Shown here piece by piece: positions 11,290 to 22,774 of a DNA stretch of 64,000 nucleotides (positions are counted from its first letter, which is position 1; each line of letters begins with the position of its first letter). The position numbers and the translations under genes are program-made. The notes under the pieces were generated by a model. That model saw nothing but the letters and a program-made list of their open reading frames with translations. It did no database searches and was not told the origin of the DNA. Location: positions 3,348,001 through 3,412,000 of the forward strand of contig JAPFFF010000009.1 of the NCBI GenBank assembly GCA_039105265.1, read 5' to 3'. The stretch comes from Tritrichomonas musculus (Eukaryota > Parabasalia > Tritrichomonadida > Tritrichomonadidae).

Positions 11290-12234
11290 TTATTCTTTCT
11301 TTTGTTTTGCATTAAACATGTTTCTTGAAGAACGATCAGAAGCTTTTTCGCAAAGAGCATTAGCCATAATTAAATTGCATACAAGAGCCTTTTCAGCTGG
11401 TGTTTTTGAATAAAATTCTTCATCATCAACTACAGGTAAGAAGCTTACTTCTGCAAAACATCCAGGCATGCAAAGCATTCGAATGAGCCATTCTTTCATT
11501 CCACCAACAAGCCAGACTACACCTGTTTGGCCGTATGGGAGAAATTGCTTGTAACGGATTACAACTGGCTGAAGTGGTGCTTTGGCAATAAATGAGCCAG
11601 TTCTAAACTGAAGCATAAAGTGGCCTTTAGTTGTTCTTCCTTCGGGTGCAAGAGCTAATGGAACTTCTCTAGGTTCATTTAAATAATCAGTTATTGCTTT
11701 AGAAGTTCCTTCATGTTTTGAACGATCAACAAAAATGGTATCAACTGATTCAAGAATTGGACCAAAAATAGGTGTTTTCTTTAATTCTGCCATACCAATT
11801 ACCCTAAATGGCTTATATATATATACAAGAGGTCCATCTAAAACCGTTTGATGATTGAACATTAAGCCTCGTGCTTTGGGATCATATTTACCATTCGTTT
11901 TAACATAATAAATGCCAAGGAGGAAATAAACAACGCGAAGATAAAATTGTGTTAGAACAATTCCTGCAGGTGTAATGTGACATACTATTGATTTTTTATC
12001 ACACAGAAGAATAATCGGAAGCATAAGAATAACATAAATAACGGATATAATTAAAATAAGTATTAGACGAAGCCAACCAAAAAATATAATGAAAAAAGCT
12101 AGTTGAATTAAGCGATCTTTGGTAGTAGCTTTAGTAGGAATAATATTTTCATTAAACTCTTCATCTGTAACCTTACTTAACTCTTTTTGATCTTTATAGC
12201 GCTCGTCACGTCGTGGTACAAGAAGTGTACACAT
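11290..12234 (-). CDS. PlsC-type membrane acyltransferase (LPLAT family)
   Basis: A 314-residue protein of the lysophospholipid acyltransferase family, which moves an acyl chain from acyl-CoA to a glycerol-phosphate or lysophospholipid. Hydrophobic segments span about 43-77 and 92-110, placing it in a membrane, probably the ER. The catalytic HX4D motif is His128-Asp133 (FNHQTVLD). The substrate-binding motif is PEGR around Glu197-Arg200. IFVDRS near 167-172 fits the family's third block. The spacing and PEGR variant resemble eukaryotic LPCAT/AGPAT-like enzymes; the exact substrate is not readable. The ATG lies 11 bases after the presumed initiation base of a TCATTA initiator, which fixes the start well. 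Confidence 0.88.
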   Translation of the reverse strand: MCTLLVPRRDERYKDQKELSKVTDEEFNENIIPTKATTKDRLIQLAFFIIFFGWLRLILILIISVIYVILMLPIILLCDKKSIVCHITPAGIVLTQFYLRVVYFLLGIYYVKTNGKYDPKARGLMFNHQTVLDGPLVYIYKPFRVIGMAELKKTPIFGPILESVDTIFVDRSKHEGTSKAITDYLNEPREVPLALAPEGRTTKGHFMLQFRTGSFIAKAPLQPVVIRYKQFLPYGQTGVVWLVGGMKEWLIRMLCMPGCFAEVSFLPVVDDEEFYSKTPAEKALVCNLIMANALCEKASDRSSRNMFNAKQKKE

Positions 12235-12241
12235 ATTTATA

Positions 12242-12247
12242 TAATGA
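12242..12247 (-). promoter_or_regulatory. Initiator-like TCATTA of the acyltransferase gene
   Basis: On the minus strand TCATTA matches the trichomonad initiator consensus TCA(+1)YW, with the A about 11 bases before the ATG. No mapping data are available; this is a consensus match with a typical position. Confidence 0.55.
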
Positions 12248-12654
12248 TAATTTTTTTAAATATTTTCTTTGCTATCTACAACGTTAAATTGAAAATATTT
12301 CAATTAAAAATTTACTTTGTTATTGCCATATTACCCTCTCAGAATACCCGTTATTTCACTTTATTTCGTGTAAACGTTCTCCTTAAGGATAATTCACACA
12401 AATCCACACAAATTTTGAACAGTTATTCCAAAAAATGAATCGGTTCAGAAATAATTTGAATATGATATATCAATTAAATTGAATTCATTTCAATCATTTT
12501 TATTTAATTAAAAAATTTATGAAATATTGACTAATTTTAAAAATCATTTATAATAATACATTTTGATTTAAAAAAAATCAAAAGTTAAAATATTTATAAA
12601 ACAATATTTCAATTGGCCTTGGAAGGTTAATACCATTTTCATATATCTTATTGT

Positions 12655-12690
12655 CAAACCGCCAAAGTACATTGAAATTCTGGCGGTTTG
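12655..12690. repeat. 10-bp perfect hairpin upstream of a transposase remnant
   Basis: CAAACCGCCA and its exact complement TGGCGGTTTG are separated by 16 bases, ending 28 bases before the ATG of the DDE transposase remnant. It could be an end of the transposon or a regulatory hairpin; I found no distal partner. Confidence 0.5.
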
Positions 12691-12718
12691 TATCTGCACA
12701 TTCAAAATAAAATAAAAA

Positions 12719-14403
12719 ATGAGTCTTATATTGTTCATATGCCAAAGAAAAAAAGCAAAGAAAAGGTCTGGTGGTAATAAAAATTACATTAAACTAATAA
12801 GAAATTTTCAAAAGAACCGAATTTGGTTTTCTTTATCAAAACAAATTACTCTCGAAGAAATAAAAGCATTATCAATAACGTTTAATATTCCGGAAAGTAC
12901 CATTCGATCATGGAACAAGTCACTTTTGGAAAACCGTTATTGGCTCCCACTACACATAAGGTCTCCTATTCTACCATCGCATATGGAAAACTTAATAGCA
13001 GAATTGTTAATGGAAATAATCGATCAGGGAAATACAGCAATAACTGATAAGCTTGTTAAACAAATAGTTTCAAACTACCATTCGCAATTGATAACAAACC
13101 TAAGTTCAGAGCAACTAAGAGAACAGAATATACCATTAAGATTCTCTGCCACCTCAAAATCGTTTTTCGCGAAGAAAGTACCATTTCAAAAGGAGACCCG
13201 ATAATGACGAAAACAGCGTTAAAGAATTTTTACAGCTAGCTGCCATTATTTTTATTATTTTTGATTCAAGAAGGATAATAAATGTAGACGAAACATTTTG
13301 GAGGCTCCTAGAAAGAGGTTCTTATACTTGGGCTCCTGTAGGTTTAGAAGGAGTTTCCATTAATTCAACTGGAGATGGAAAGAGTGGTTTTACTGTTGTA
13401 GCTTCTATATCAGCTAGTGGTGATACTTTTCCTCTTATTGTTATTAGTTCAGGGACAACAACAAGGTTTGAAGCTAATTGGTTTGGTAGAGGACATAGTG
13501 TAAGAACAGCTAACAGAGTTCCAGAACAATAACCAAATCCTGCATATAAAGAAACTAGCTCACGAAATAATTCGAAAGGCTATTTTGTTCCAATGTCTTT
13601 GACAGATCATTCTCCATCTGGTTGGACAAACCTGGAAACCTGGTTGAACTATATCTTTACAATTAGATATGAATGGTTTCCTCCAGAGTCTATCGACATT
13701 TTATATTCAGAGAAAAGTTCAGTTGTTGTTTTTTGTAACGCTTATCCGGTTCATCACGCTCAAGCAGCAATCAGATTTGGTATTTTATTAAATGTTTTCC
13801 TAGTTCAGATTCCTAAAGGAATGACTGATTACTATCAACCATTGGATAACATGATTTTCGGGGAGAATGAAATCAGAAGTAAGAGCTTTTATTAACACCA
13901 GAAATGCTAAAAGAATTTTGGATATCTTTGATCCTGAAACTGGTACATTAAAAGAATTGATTAAACCTCAAGAACCTTTAAACAAGAAAGAAGCTTTAAT
14001 AATTATGGAACAAATTTGGAAAAGAATCGATGAAACATCAATTCTTCAAGCATGGGAAAATTCTATTTTGACACACACATCACTGTTACAAATAAATGAA
14101 GATGAAATAGCCAAGGTCAAAGCATCTTGTAAAACTACTCTCCAAAGAGTAGAGAAAGAAGTTCGAGAAAATGTTCCAGTTTTTAACCTCAGTCAATTAA
14201 AAAAATATCATATCTATCAGAGAGACATGTTTTTGATTGGGCAGAAAGCAAAGCAAGCATTAAGAAATGCGTGGAGAAGCAACCAACGCCAAACAAATCA
14301 ATTGGCTCAAGCAATCCCACCATTGATCTACCCAGATCGACCTGCTCCACCAATGTATCAGCCTCAACAAAACAATAGACCTATATTTTATAATGATCAA
14401 TAA
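12719..14403 (+). pseudogene. Broken DDE_1-type transposase gene
   Basis: Pieces of one transposase of the 'DDE superfamily endonuclease' (pogo-related) kind lie in order on the plus strand. The N-terminal part (12719-13204) carries a probable helix-turn-helix (IPESTIRSWNKS). The catalytic core follows at about 13200-13895: NVDETFW (first Asp), GDTFPLIVIS, DHSPSGW, and IPKGMTDYYQPLD with the third acidic site. The C-terminal helical part is 13867-14403. The reading is interrupted by a frame change near 13195, an in-frame TAA near 13530 and a frame change near 13865. The block that should read LILDxYxxH is VVFCNAYPVHH, so the second catalytic Asp is replaced as well. The element is dead. No terminal repeats were identified. 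Confidence 0.75.
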
Positions 14404-14404
14404 A

Positions 14405-14504
14405 AGCAAAGAAAGCGTCCATTGCCTCCAGTCAAATGGAGCAAAGAAAGCGTCCATTGCCTTCAGTCAAATGAAGCGCAAAAAGCGTCCATTGCCTCCA
14501 GTCA
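14405..14504. repeat. Three tandem copies of a 35-bp unit
   Basis: Units start at 14405, 14440 and 14475 and share GCGTCCATTGCCTYCAGTCA. The array starts directly after the stop codon of the transposase remnant. The second unit differs from the first by few bases; the third is the most diverged. Confidence 0.85.
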
Positions 14505-14639
14505 TCCTCGATCCCGATTTACTCGAAGTATTCAATTTCTGAGGAAATCTCGAGGATACCCGAGGTTTCAAGTTCGAAAAAAATTCTCATTTTTTATTAT
14601 TATTTTTCTAACACTTTTGAATAATTTATTTTAGTATTA

Positions 14640-15098
14640 AAGATTTTTTGTCGTTGATTATAAAGCTATATCTAACATTTATTTAAAAAAATCATATAAT
14701 AAACCACTATTTCCAGCAAAATGATTCATTTTGAAAATGAATAAAGCTTATTTTTTTATTATTTTTCTGTTAATTTTAAACTCGAGTTTTTCGGGTAAAA
14801 AAGTGAAAATTTACCCGAGTAAAAAAATGTTAACTAAAAAAAATAAACGTTAGAGTAAAATTTTTTTCTCGAAAAAAGTTCTAGGTATAATTTCGAGGAA
14901 TACCGTTTAATTATCCGAGTTTACCATGGACTCCCGAAAGGCATACCTGAATAATTGAGTATAAAATATTCTTTTTTTTTTTTTTATCTGAAAAGCATTA
15001 ATAAATTGATATAAGCATTAATAATCTGAATAGCATCTTGTTAAGTCTTTGTACATATTTTTTCTTAAGTCCAAATTTCCAATTTTTAAAAATAATTA
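14640..15098. other. Gene-free stretch rich in CTCGAG/CCCGAG words
   Basis: From about 14500 to 14960 short words such as TCGAGGATACCCGAG, TTTTTCGGGTAAA and TTTACCCGAG recur in both orientations. This may be the remains of a DNA element end with subterminal repeats. No boundaries could be set. Confidence 0.4.
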
Positions 15099-16251
15099 CC
15101 CCTCAAATTCACATCACGGCGGAGTTTTCAGTTTTTGATAAGTAAAACAATTTTCAATTCATTGAAATATTTCATCTTATATTGATCAAATTTATTAGAA
15201 AAAAAGAATTGTCATCAAATTGAGATCTTTATATAAAGACATGTGATATGATATTCGACCAATTAAGCCATATTGTCTTTAACTAAGATTAAGCCAAAAC
15301 TACATTAACAATTCTCAGCTAGCAGCTCAAAGCCGCCCAATTTGATTTCTCATTGAGAAAAGTTCAAAGTCATCCAGTATTCAGTTAACAGCACAAGATC
15401 AATCACTCAAATAGCAAATGAAGACTAAATAACATTTATGACAGAAACACGTCATTTCCATTTAATTACTCAAGATTACAGGCTTTCTAGTCTTATAACT
15501 ATCTACATTTTATTAAATTTATCTTTTTTATCTCTCTTTTTTTATTTTTTGATTTTATTGTTACTTTTGCTTTATGATATCATTTTAGCATTATTCATAG
15601 ATAAATAATATGAAAATTAGGTTTTATTTTATGAGAATTTATGAAAATTCTTAACTTATAAAATTGAATGTATATTTGGTCAACAAACAAATTCATCGTT
15701 CTATTGAAATATCCTAAATTTTAAATTCTTTCTAACATGCGAAAACATGTTATTTGAATCATAGAGAGTTTAATCTCAGCAAAAGATTCTAGCTGTGTTC
15801 TTATACAATAGCAAAAAATTAAGATGAAATTAGTAATTATCAGACGTAAAAATTTTTTTTCTTGAATTAATGGTATTTACATGATGTTCACATGCAAAAT
15901 AAATAGTATTTATAGGTGATTTTCATAAAAAACTTTTTAACGCTTAAAAGAATTTATTTTAATCATGATCAAAAAAAAGCTTGAAAAACAAATCCGTAGA
16001 AAATAAAGCAATTTATATATAGATAATAAATTGTTAAAATAAAAATCTGAAATTATGTTTTTGGTCTAAAAAAACACAAATAAATATAAAAAAATCTTAA
16101 CTGACGGTGATATGACCATAAATTTTAAAAAGATTGAATGAACTTAAAAAGAATTGTCACAAAAACGATAATTTTACTCTGAAAATAATAAACGATTTTT
16201 TTACAATCTTATCAAAAACTGAAAACTCCGCCGTGATGTGAATTTGAGGGG
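15099..16251. mobile_element. TA-type non-autonomous element, 1153 bp, about 45-bp TIRs
   Basis: The ends begin CCCCTCAAATTCACATCACG and continue with GCGGAGTTTTCAGTTTTTGA; the right end is an essentially perfect inverse for about 45 bases. TA flanks both. The interior is AT-rich and has no transposase frame. Near-identical TIRs point to a fairly recent copy. Confidence 0.85.
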
Positions 16252-16587
16252 TAAAAGAAAATTTTTTTCATTCAATTTTTGTGATATTAAGTTAAAAAAA
16301 GTTATAATCAGTTTTTAAAAATATTTTACCATATCTGATGGAATATTTTATTGGTTTACTAAAAAAATGGTTTTGATCATATCTGATCGAGATTAAAGGT
16401 TATAATCAGTTTTTAAAAATATTACTAAAAAAAACATCAAAATTAAGTTAAAAAAGAATATTTTATTGACAAATTATTATTTTTGGCAATGCATCAAGGA
16501 AAGTACAAGGAAAATCTTGTAAAATCACATCAGAGTCTTGCTGAAGCCATTGAATGAGTGATGCTTCATCATATTAAGGAATTTGGG

Positions 16588-18850
16588 CTACATTATTGAT
16601 TTGTATGCCAAAAAAATCGAGGCAATTTCAATTCTTTTAGAATCAGCAGTTATTACCTGAGAATTAATGGAGATACCTCGTTCTACTGGAACTCCATCGT
16701 TTTGGTCTGATGTCCGAACAAATCTGTTTGATAGAACTTTGCTTATATCATATGGAAAAATGCCACATGCATAAAACGATGAATAACAATTGCTATGTGT
16801 TGCTGTTTGAGTCCATGAGTTTATAATAGAGGACACTACGTGTATTCTTTGCTGAGTAGCTTGCGATGGAGCATTGAAAATCATTTCACGAATGTAGTTT
16901 GGCGGATTTTGTGAAAAATCTTTTATTCTTCTCTTAAATGGAGAAGCCAAGCCTACGTCGAAAGGTTGGCAAACGTGAGAACAATGAGAAGGTAAAAACA
17001 AAACATTGATTTTATTTCTCACAAAAAGTTCTATTGCCATGGTATTTATTCTCGATTTATGACCATCAAGAATTAACCAAATTTCTTCTGAAATAAAATT
17101 TGAAATTCTAAATAAAGATATTTCGCGGATAAAATACATAGCAAAAGCTACAAATAATTTTTTTGTTATCCATCCACTTGATGATGATACAAAAAGCTTG
17201 CTCTTTGAAAAATTCTAAATCATTAAGAAACTTTTTCAATCCAGGTAAAATTATGAACGGTTTTAATACTTTATTTCCAGAAGCATTATAACAAGCAAAA
17301 TGAGTAAAATAGTAATTTATTTTTTCGGAGTATTGGATAGGATGCTTCCGTCTGGAACTATATCTTTCCCTTTTTCATTAAAAGTAGAGGCCGTTTCATC
17401 GGCATTGAAAAGCGAAAGTTTTTCAAATAAAAAGTAAAATTTTCACAACTTATTTGTTTTTTAGTATTCAATATTTTTCAATTAAAGTTTCATTTTTTAC
17501 TTTCTCTATCAAAAAGTTAAAAATTTTTAAAATTTTATGATTTATTAAACAATTTTTTTAAATTTAAGCTGAGTTAAGTCGGTAAATTGTTTGTCCTGGG
17601 TTGGAATTTACTGCAATTAATCGATCTTTCATTGAACAAATCTATCCAGCTATTGTTTGCCAAGTGATGCTATTCCATACATCAATTATAACTGCTTTTA
17701 GCTCTTCAATATTTTTTGGACACAGTTTCTCGACTCGCTTCTCCATTATAGCCCAGATCACTTCAATAACATTGAGATCTGGGCTATATGGAGGCCAGTC
17801 AAGAACTGTAATTCCTAATTCAGCAAGCACTGCTCTGGTTTCTTTTGAGTTGTGAGCTGGGGCGTTGTCTTGTTGGAATATCCATTTGCCAACGCCCCAG
17901 CATCTATCAGCATCTTCTACTACATTTGAGTTGAAAATAATTTCATCAATATAGGTTTCAGAGTTGACTGATCTGTCTAAAATAACGAGTTGGCTCTTAA
18001 AATTCCAGCCAATGCCGGCCAAGATCATCACTTTAGGCGGATGAGCTTGGGTTTTGGTAAACATTTTCTCATTAAGATTATTCTTGTCGATCCGAACCCA
18101 TTTTTTTCGTCTGCCTAAGATGAACCAACTTTCGTCAGAAAACACAACATTTCGAAATGAAGTGTTGTGATCAAGATGAAAGCTGGTCCATGCTTTTCGT
18201 TTATCGGCCGCTGTAGCTGAAATTAATACTGAATGAAGTGGTGCTTGGAAGTTTAAATTAAGTTTTGTTCTCCTTATTTCATTGATATATTGAGGAGTCA
18301 ATGATACTCCGAAAAATTCATGAAGTTTCAATGAGAGTTCCTCTCCTGTAATAGACGGATTTAGAATTGTCTGTGCGTATATGTAAGTTTCATGCTCATC
18401 TTTTACTTTTTTTTCATAAACTCTTGGTATCGGTTCTAATGTGTTGACTGCCTTTTTCACTGTATTATACGATATTCCAAGTTTGATGGCTGTTTGATTA
18501 ATATTATTATTATTAAATGATTGATGAAATTGAAGAATAAATTGGTATCTTTTTTTTATCGGAATAGTAATAAAGAAATCATGCAAAGACATTTAAAAAA
18601 ACGGTCATGGTCATATAACTTTTTCTCACAAAAAAATTTCACTTCATGGTTTCTCCACTATAGAATTTTGAGAAATTTTGGATATGAAATTTGAATAAAA
18701 ATTTATCAAAATATTACTATGGCAAAATCTATTTCTTAATGCTTCCACTTTTTCAGGAGTTCTGATAGAAATTCCGTTTCTTTTTAAAATTTGAAGGAAC
18801 CATGATCGTTCAATTTGAAATTGAATTAGAATTTATAGAGTAGGTCAAAA
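16588..18850 (-). pseudogene. DDE_1 transposase gene split by a Tc1 insertion
   Basis: Reading the minus strand from about 18850, the peptide SWFLQILKRNGISIRTPEK is the DNA-binding signature of pogo/CENP-B-like transposases. After the Tc1-like gene, the same kind of protein resumes: LFNADETASTF near 17400 (first catalytic Asp), then IWLILDGHKSR (second Asp) and LPSHCSHVCQPFDVGL (third Asp) in the open frame 16588-17139. The Tc1-like coding region sits between the halves, so the older gene was interrupted by the younger one. The part between about 17140 and 17390 no longer reads cleanly. The gene is in opposite orientation to the DDE_1 remnant at 12719-14403 and is a different subfamily. Confidence 0.7.
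17642..18592 (-). pseudogene. Tc1-like transposase gene, near-intact
   Basis: A 316-residue Tc1/IS630-type transposase. An N-terminal HTH (LGISYNTVKKAV, about 38-50) precedes the DDE core: FSDESWFILG (first Asp, about 151), QQDNAPAHNSK (second Asp) and WPPYSPDLNVIEVIW (the SPDLN...E block with the third acidic residue). The reading ends early at a TAG after WQTIAG. The next 25 codons downstream (to 17564) still read as the family's usual C-terminus, so the copy is interrupted by a single stop. The start ATG is clear. Terminal repeats were not found with confidence. It lies inside the older DDE_1 gene. Confidence 0.82.
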
Positions 18851-18859
18851 AGAAATCCT

Positions 18860-20094
18860 GCCAATATTTTGGTCTATCTTTAAAATATATGATAGATACT
18901 ATTGTTACCATTACATTAATGCTTTCTTGAGTCTATATGACTTACAGTTTTTGAGAAAAAAATTCAATTAAAATGAAGCATTATCTACAATTTTTAGGTT
19001 ATTATTGATTATTACCAAATTTATAAAATGTAAAAAAATGTTTATATCAAAATTTTAGAAACTAAATTGAATATTATATAAAAAATATTGAGATATTTTG
19101 AATTTTCTAGTCTTCTTATTCAAAAAAGCTTTTTTCTAAATAGCCTGAATTGCCCCTATCCCAATTCTCAATTTCTTCAAATAGATTATTATCTATAATA
19201 CCTTAATCAATAACAATTTTTTGAAAAAAGCAATAACATTTATCAAAATGAATAAAAACTTATATATTTAAGGAAAAATAAAAAAATAAATCATTCATTT
19301 TTTTCAATATCCATTCAATAAATTCAATAAAAGTAATAATAAAAGTATATAGATGAATATTTGCTAATTATGCAATTTTTATTTTATTGTTTTTTGGTAA
19401 TTTACTATTATATATTGATTTAAAATAGTTGTATATATATATTGATTTGAAATATGGTTTGTGATTTAGATTAATAATGAATGTTAAATAGCTTTTATTT
19501 GCATTAAAAATATGAATTTCTTTCTTTTAATGAAGTAATTTTATTACTTCTAATACGATTACTTTCTCTATGATTTATGATAATCACAAACGAATTCTAT
19601 GATTATTTTTATCTTATTTATTTAATGTAATAAATATCAATATATTAAATGTATTAGAAGCATTTCCCCTGAAACATAAGCAATAGATCATTATAATTTA
19701 TTCAGTTTTTTGTTTTGACATTTTTTCTCCTTATTGATCTTTCATGAAGAAATAAATAAATAATTATCATTATTTAATTCCTTTTTCTACTTGAAAAATA
19801 GAAAAACATGCAGTTTGGTTATATTAACTGCCATTCATACTAAATATTTCCAAAATTTTCCATTATTTATTTTATATTTAATGATATTCTTTTTTTATCA
19901 TTTTTATATTTCTTTTGTTATTGACTTATAAGCAAAAATTGATTAGATATATAGCCAATTTTATTTTGAATGGATTGAGAATGAAATTCTTTGAGGTCAA
20001 TTTTGACCATTTGTTAAATTCTTTAAAGCTAATTTATTCACCTTAAAATTATACATTGAATTTTTTTCAATGATGAAAAATTTAAATTGAATTA
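18860..20094. other. Gene-free AT-rich stretch
   Basis: No coding frame. The only notable sequence is ATTGCCCCTATC at 19149-19160, whose exact inverse lies at 23129-23140 beyond the next transposon nest. No terminator or RNA gene was recognised. Confidence 0.5.
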
Positions 20095-20107
20095 CAGCTG
20101 TTTCGGA

Positions 20108-22003
20108 CTAGGCTTTTGTGTCCATATAAAAAAGTTTCCATTTTCTAACTTTTTGATGAAGCTTTAAGAATTTTAAAGGATACAAAATTTTTAAAAATCC
20201 TCTTTTTGAGAGTATTTTTTGAATATCTGTGTCCATAAATTTTTTTTTGGACATATAATATTTCTTTTGTAAAAAAACGAAAATATCATATTCATTTTTC
20301 TACATTTTTTAATTTGTCTTGCTAAAGAAAAAAAGTGAGAGTAGATATCTTTTTTTTTCTTAAATTTTGAATAATACTCTCAATTTTTTTTCTATAACAA
20401 AATTAAAAATATTTTCGTAAAAATGTAATTATATGTATTATTTCTTCAAAATTTCATAACTATATATACACCCCGAGCTAAAGTCTATTTTAAACGGCTC
20501 TTATTACATCAAAATATCATTTATTCAAAAAGCCAAAAAAGAGCATATTTCATGAAAATAAAAACGTTTTTTTTTTTAGTTTTTTGGTTAACAAATTTAT
20601 CTTTATATTTATATATATATATTAAAATTTGGTTAACAAAATTAATAAAAAAAACTTAACGTTTTCCAAAAATAACGAGCTGTAATAAGGACCTTTCAAT
20701 TTGTTTTATATGGCTGAAATTTCAATAGTCTCTTGTAATAAGAATTCAATACTCCTGCTTTAAGGAGTATTGAAATTATTTTATTTGTCAAATAATTGAA
20801 TACTTTTTGCTTTAAGGTTTGAGTACTTTGCTTTAAGGATTCAATACTTTAAATATATTTTCAGAGTATTTTATATAGTATTTTTTACAAAAATATTGGA
20901 TATATTGCATTATCTTTTTGTCCTCACGACAATTAAATTGCACAATATACTTATATATTTAAGATTATATATAAAAACATTTATTATTAATATCAAGATA
21001 CAAAATAAGACAAATTTCGTTTTAATTCAACCGAACATTTTGCTTTAGATAATCATAATATCTATAATTATAATACAATATTATTATTAATTTCATAAAA
21101 AAAATCTTATATATCTATAAATAACCAAAATATTTATATATTTATAATAATAAATTTCTTTCAATTTTTAAAGTAATAAAAAAGTCCATTTATTCCTATC
21201 ATAAAATGGTTTAATATAATATTTTATATTTATTTTGATATATATAAATGTTTGAATATTCTAAATAATAAATATATTATTTTTAATCGTTTAAAAACCA
21301 AAAAATTAATGTTCTTACATTTTGGGCTTTTTCAATTTATGTAATAAGATTTGAGAAATACTGTAATAAGGAAAAAATCTTTGATTTTTCGAACAAAAAT
21401 TATAAATATATGATAAGTATAAGATTATAAATTTAAATAATTTTTTTATTTATATATATATTTGTAATTAAACAAGATACTCTTATTTATAATTTTTTAA
21501 TATTAGGGTCATAAGTTCGTTTGGCAGCTCGTCTTTTTTTTTTTTAAAATTCTTATTACATTTTTATTTTTGAAAATGTAATAAGCTCGGGGTGTAACTA
21601 TATAAATATATAAAAATATATTTTTAAAATAAAAAAAAATATTAAAAATATTATAATATATTGAATAAAATTTAAGAATATGTAATTTACAAATCAAATA
21701 AATAATATTATAACAAAGATTAAATAATAAATTAATAAAAATATTAAACAATATAAATAAATATTCATGTATAATAATATTTACAATCTCATTTATTATT
21801 TTACCACGACGATCAAATATCCATTTAATTCTTTGGAATTAATTAATTGAAAATTAAGAGTGTATCCAAAATTGAAATAAATGTGTCCAAATGGATATTT
21901 TGGACACTCAATAGTTCTCAAATAATAACGAACAAAATTTTGTATCCAGAGCTCACTTTTTGAATTTAAATGGACACTTTTTTATATGGACACAAAAGCC
22001 TAG
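20108..22003. mobile_element. Element 'B' inserted in A, 8-bp duplication
   Basis: Ends are CTAGGCTTTTGTGTCCATAT and its inverse (with TAAAAAAGT following). The 8-mer GTTTCGGA lies outside both ends (20100-20107 and 22004-22011), exactly duplicating part of A's TIR. Without the inner element D, B is about 758 bp. A shorter relative is at 51745-52271; both repeat GGACAC/GTATCC words below the ends. A hAT-type driver is inferred from the 8-bp duplication. Confidence 0.85.
20467..21596. mobile_element. Element 'D' inserted in B, 8-bp duplication
   Basis: Short TIRs TACACCCCGAGCT are flanked by the 8-mer ACTATATA on both sides (20459-20466 and 21597-21604). The interior carries several CTTTAAGG/AATACT direct repeats near 20746-20850 and TTATTACA words just inside both ends. 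No coding frame. It is the youngest layer of this nest. Confidence 0.8.
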
Positions 22004-22774
22004 GTTTCGGAAATAGATTAGAATTTTTTGGAAATAAAATAGTAACCGTTTTATTTTTTTGGAAATTAAATATTTTTTTTTGGAAATAAAATAGGAACGA
22101 TCATTTTATATTCAATTTTATCATACTTAAAAACATAATTAAAAGATAGATTAAAGAAATTTTATGGCGTTTTACACATTATTATGCTAATATATACACG
22201 AGTTTTGTTTTTAACAGTTCAATATGAAACATAGAGTATGTTATTGTGTTTTTAATTTGATATTACTCAAATATTGTTTTCATCCAAAATTACTCAATAA
22301 AATCTTCAATTTATCGACAATTATGCATTTTTTATGATTTTTAATATGAAAATTGATGATAATGTATATTTTGAAAAAACTCTTTCATTAATGAAAAAAT
22401 CACTTTATTTATGATTATTATTGATTTTTATATCGAATATGAAAAGAAATTTTCTTTTTGTTTTATCCAGGATATAATTTAAAAAAGATATTATGCAATC
22501 GGTGAAATATCAATTATAAAGTATCTTTTTAATAACATCTGTCAAAATATATTAAATTGGCAAAAGATTGTTTAGATGTAATTAATATTTGCTTCTGATT
22601 AACATTTTTTTCATCAACAAAAAAAAAGGGAAATTGAATGCAAAATAATCGTTTACTATTTTATTTCCAAAAAAAAATATTTTATTTCCAAAAATATTTT
22701 AGCGGTTTTATAAACCATTCAATTCATGCTATTTTATTTCCAAAAAATTCTAATCTATTTCCGAAACAGCTGTA

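Larger units (their letters stand above)
20095..22772. mobile_element. Outer TA-type element 'A' (about 774 bp plus insertions)
   Basis: Ends read CAGCTGTTTCGGAAATAGAT and its inverse, with similarity extending through GAATTTTTTGGAAATAAAAT. TA flanks both ends. The left TIR is cut after CAGCTGTTTCGGA by element B. Removing B and its duplication leaves about 774 bp without a coding frame. Confidence 0.8.

Noticed and set aside
14405-14504. CRISPR-like array
   Set aside because: The three 35-bp units are contiguous without spacers, and the DNA is eukaryotic.
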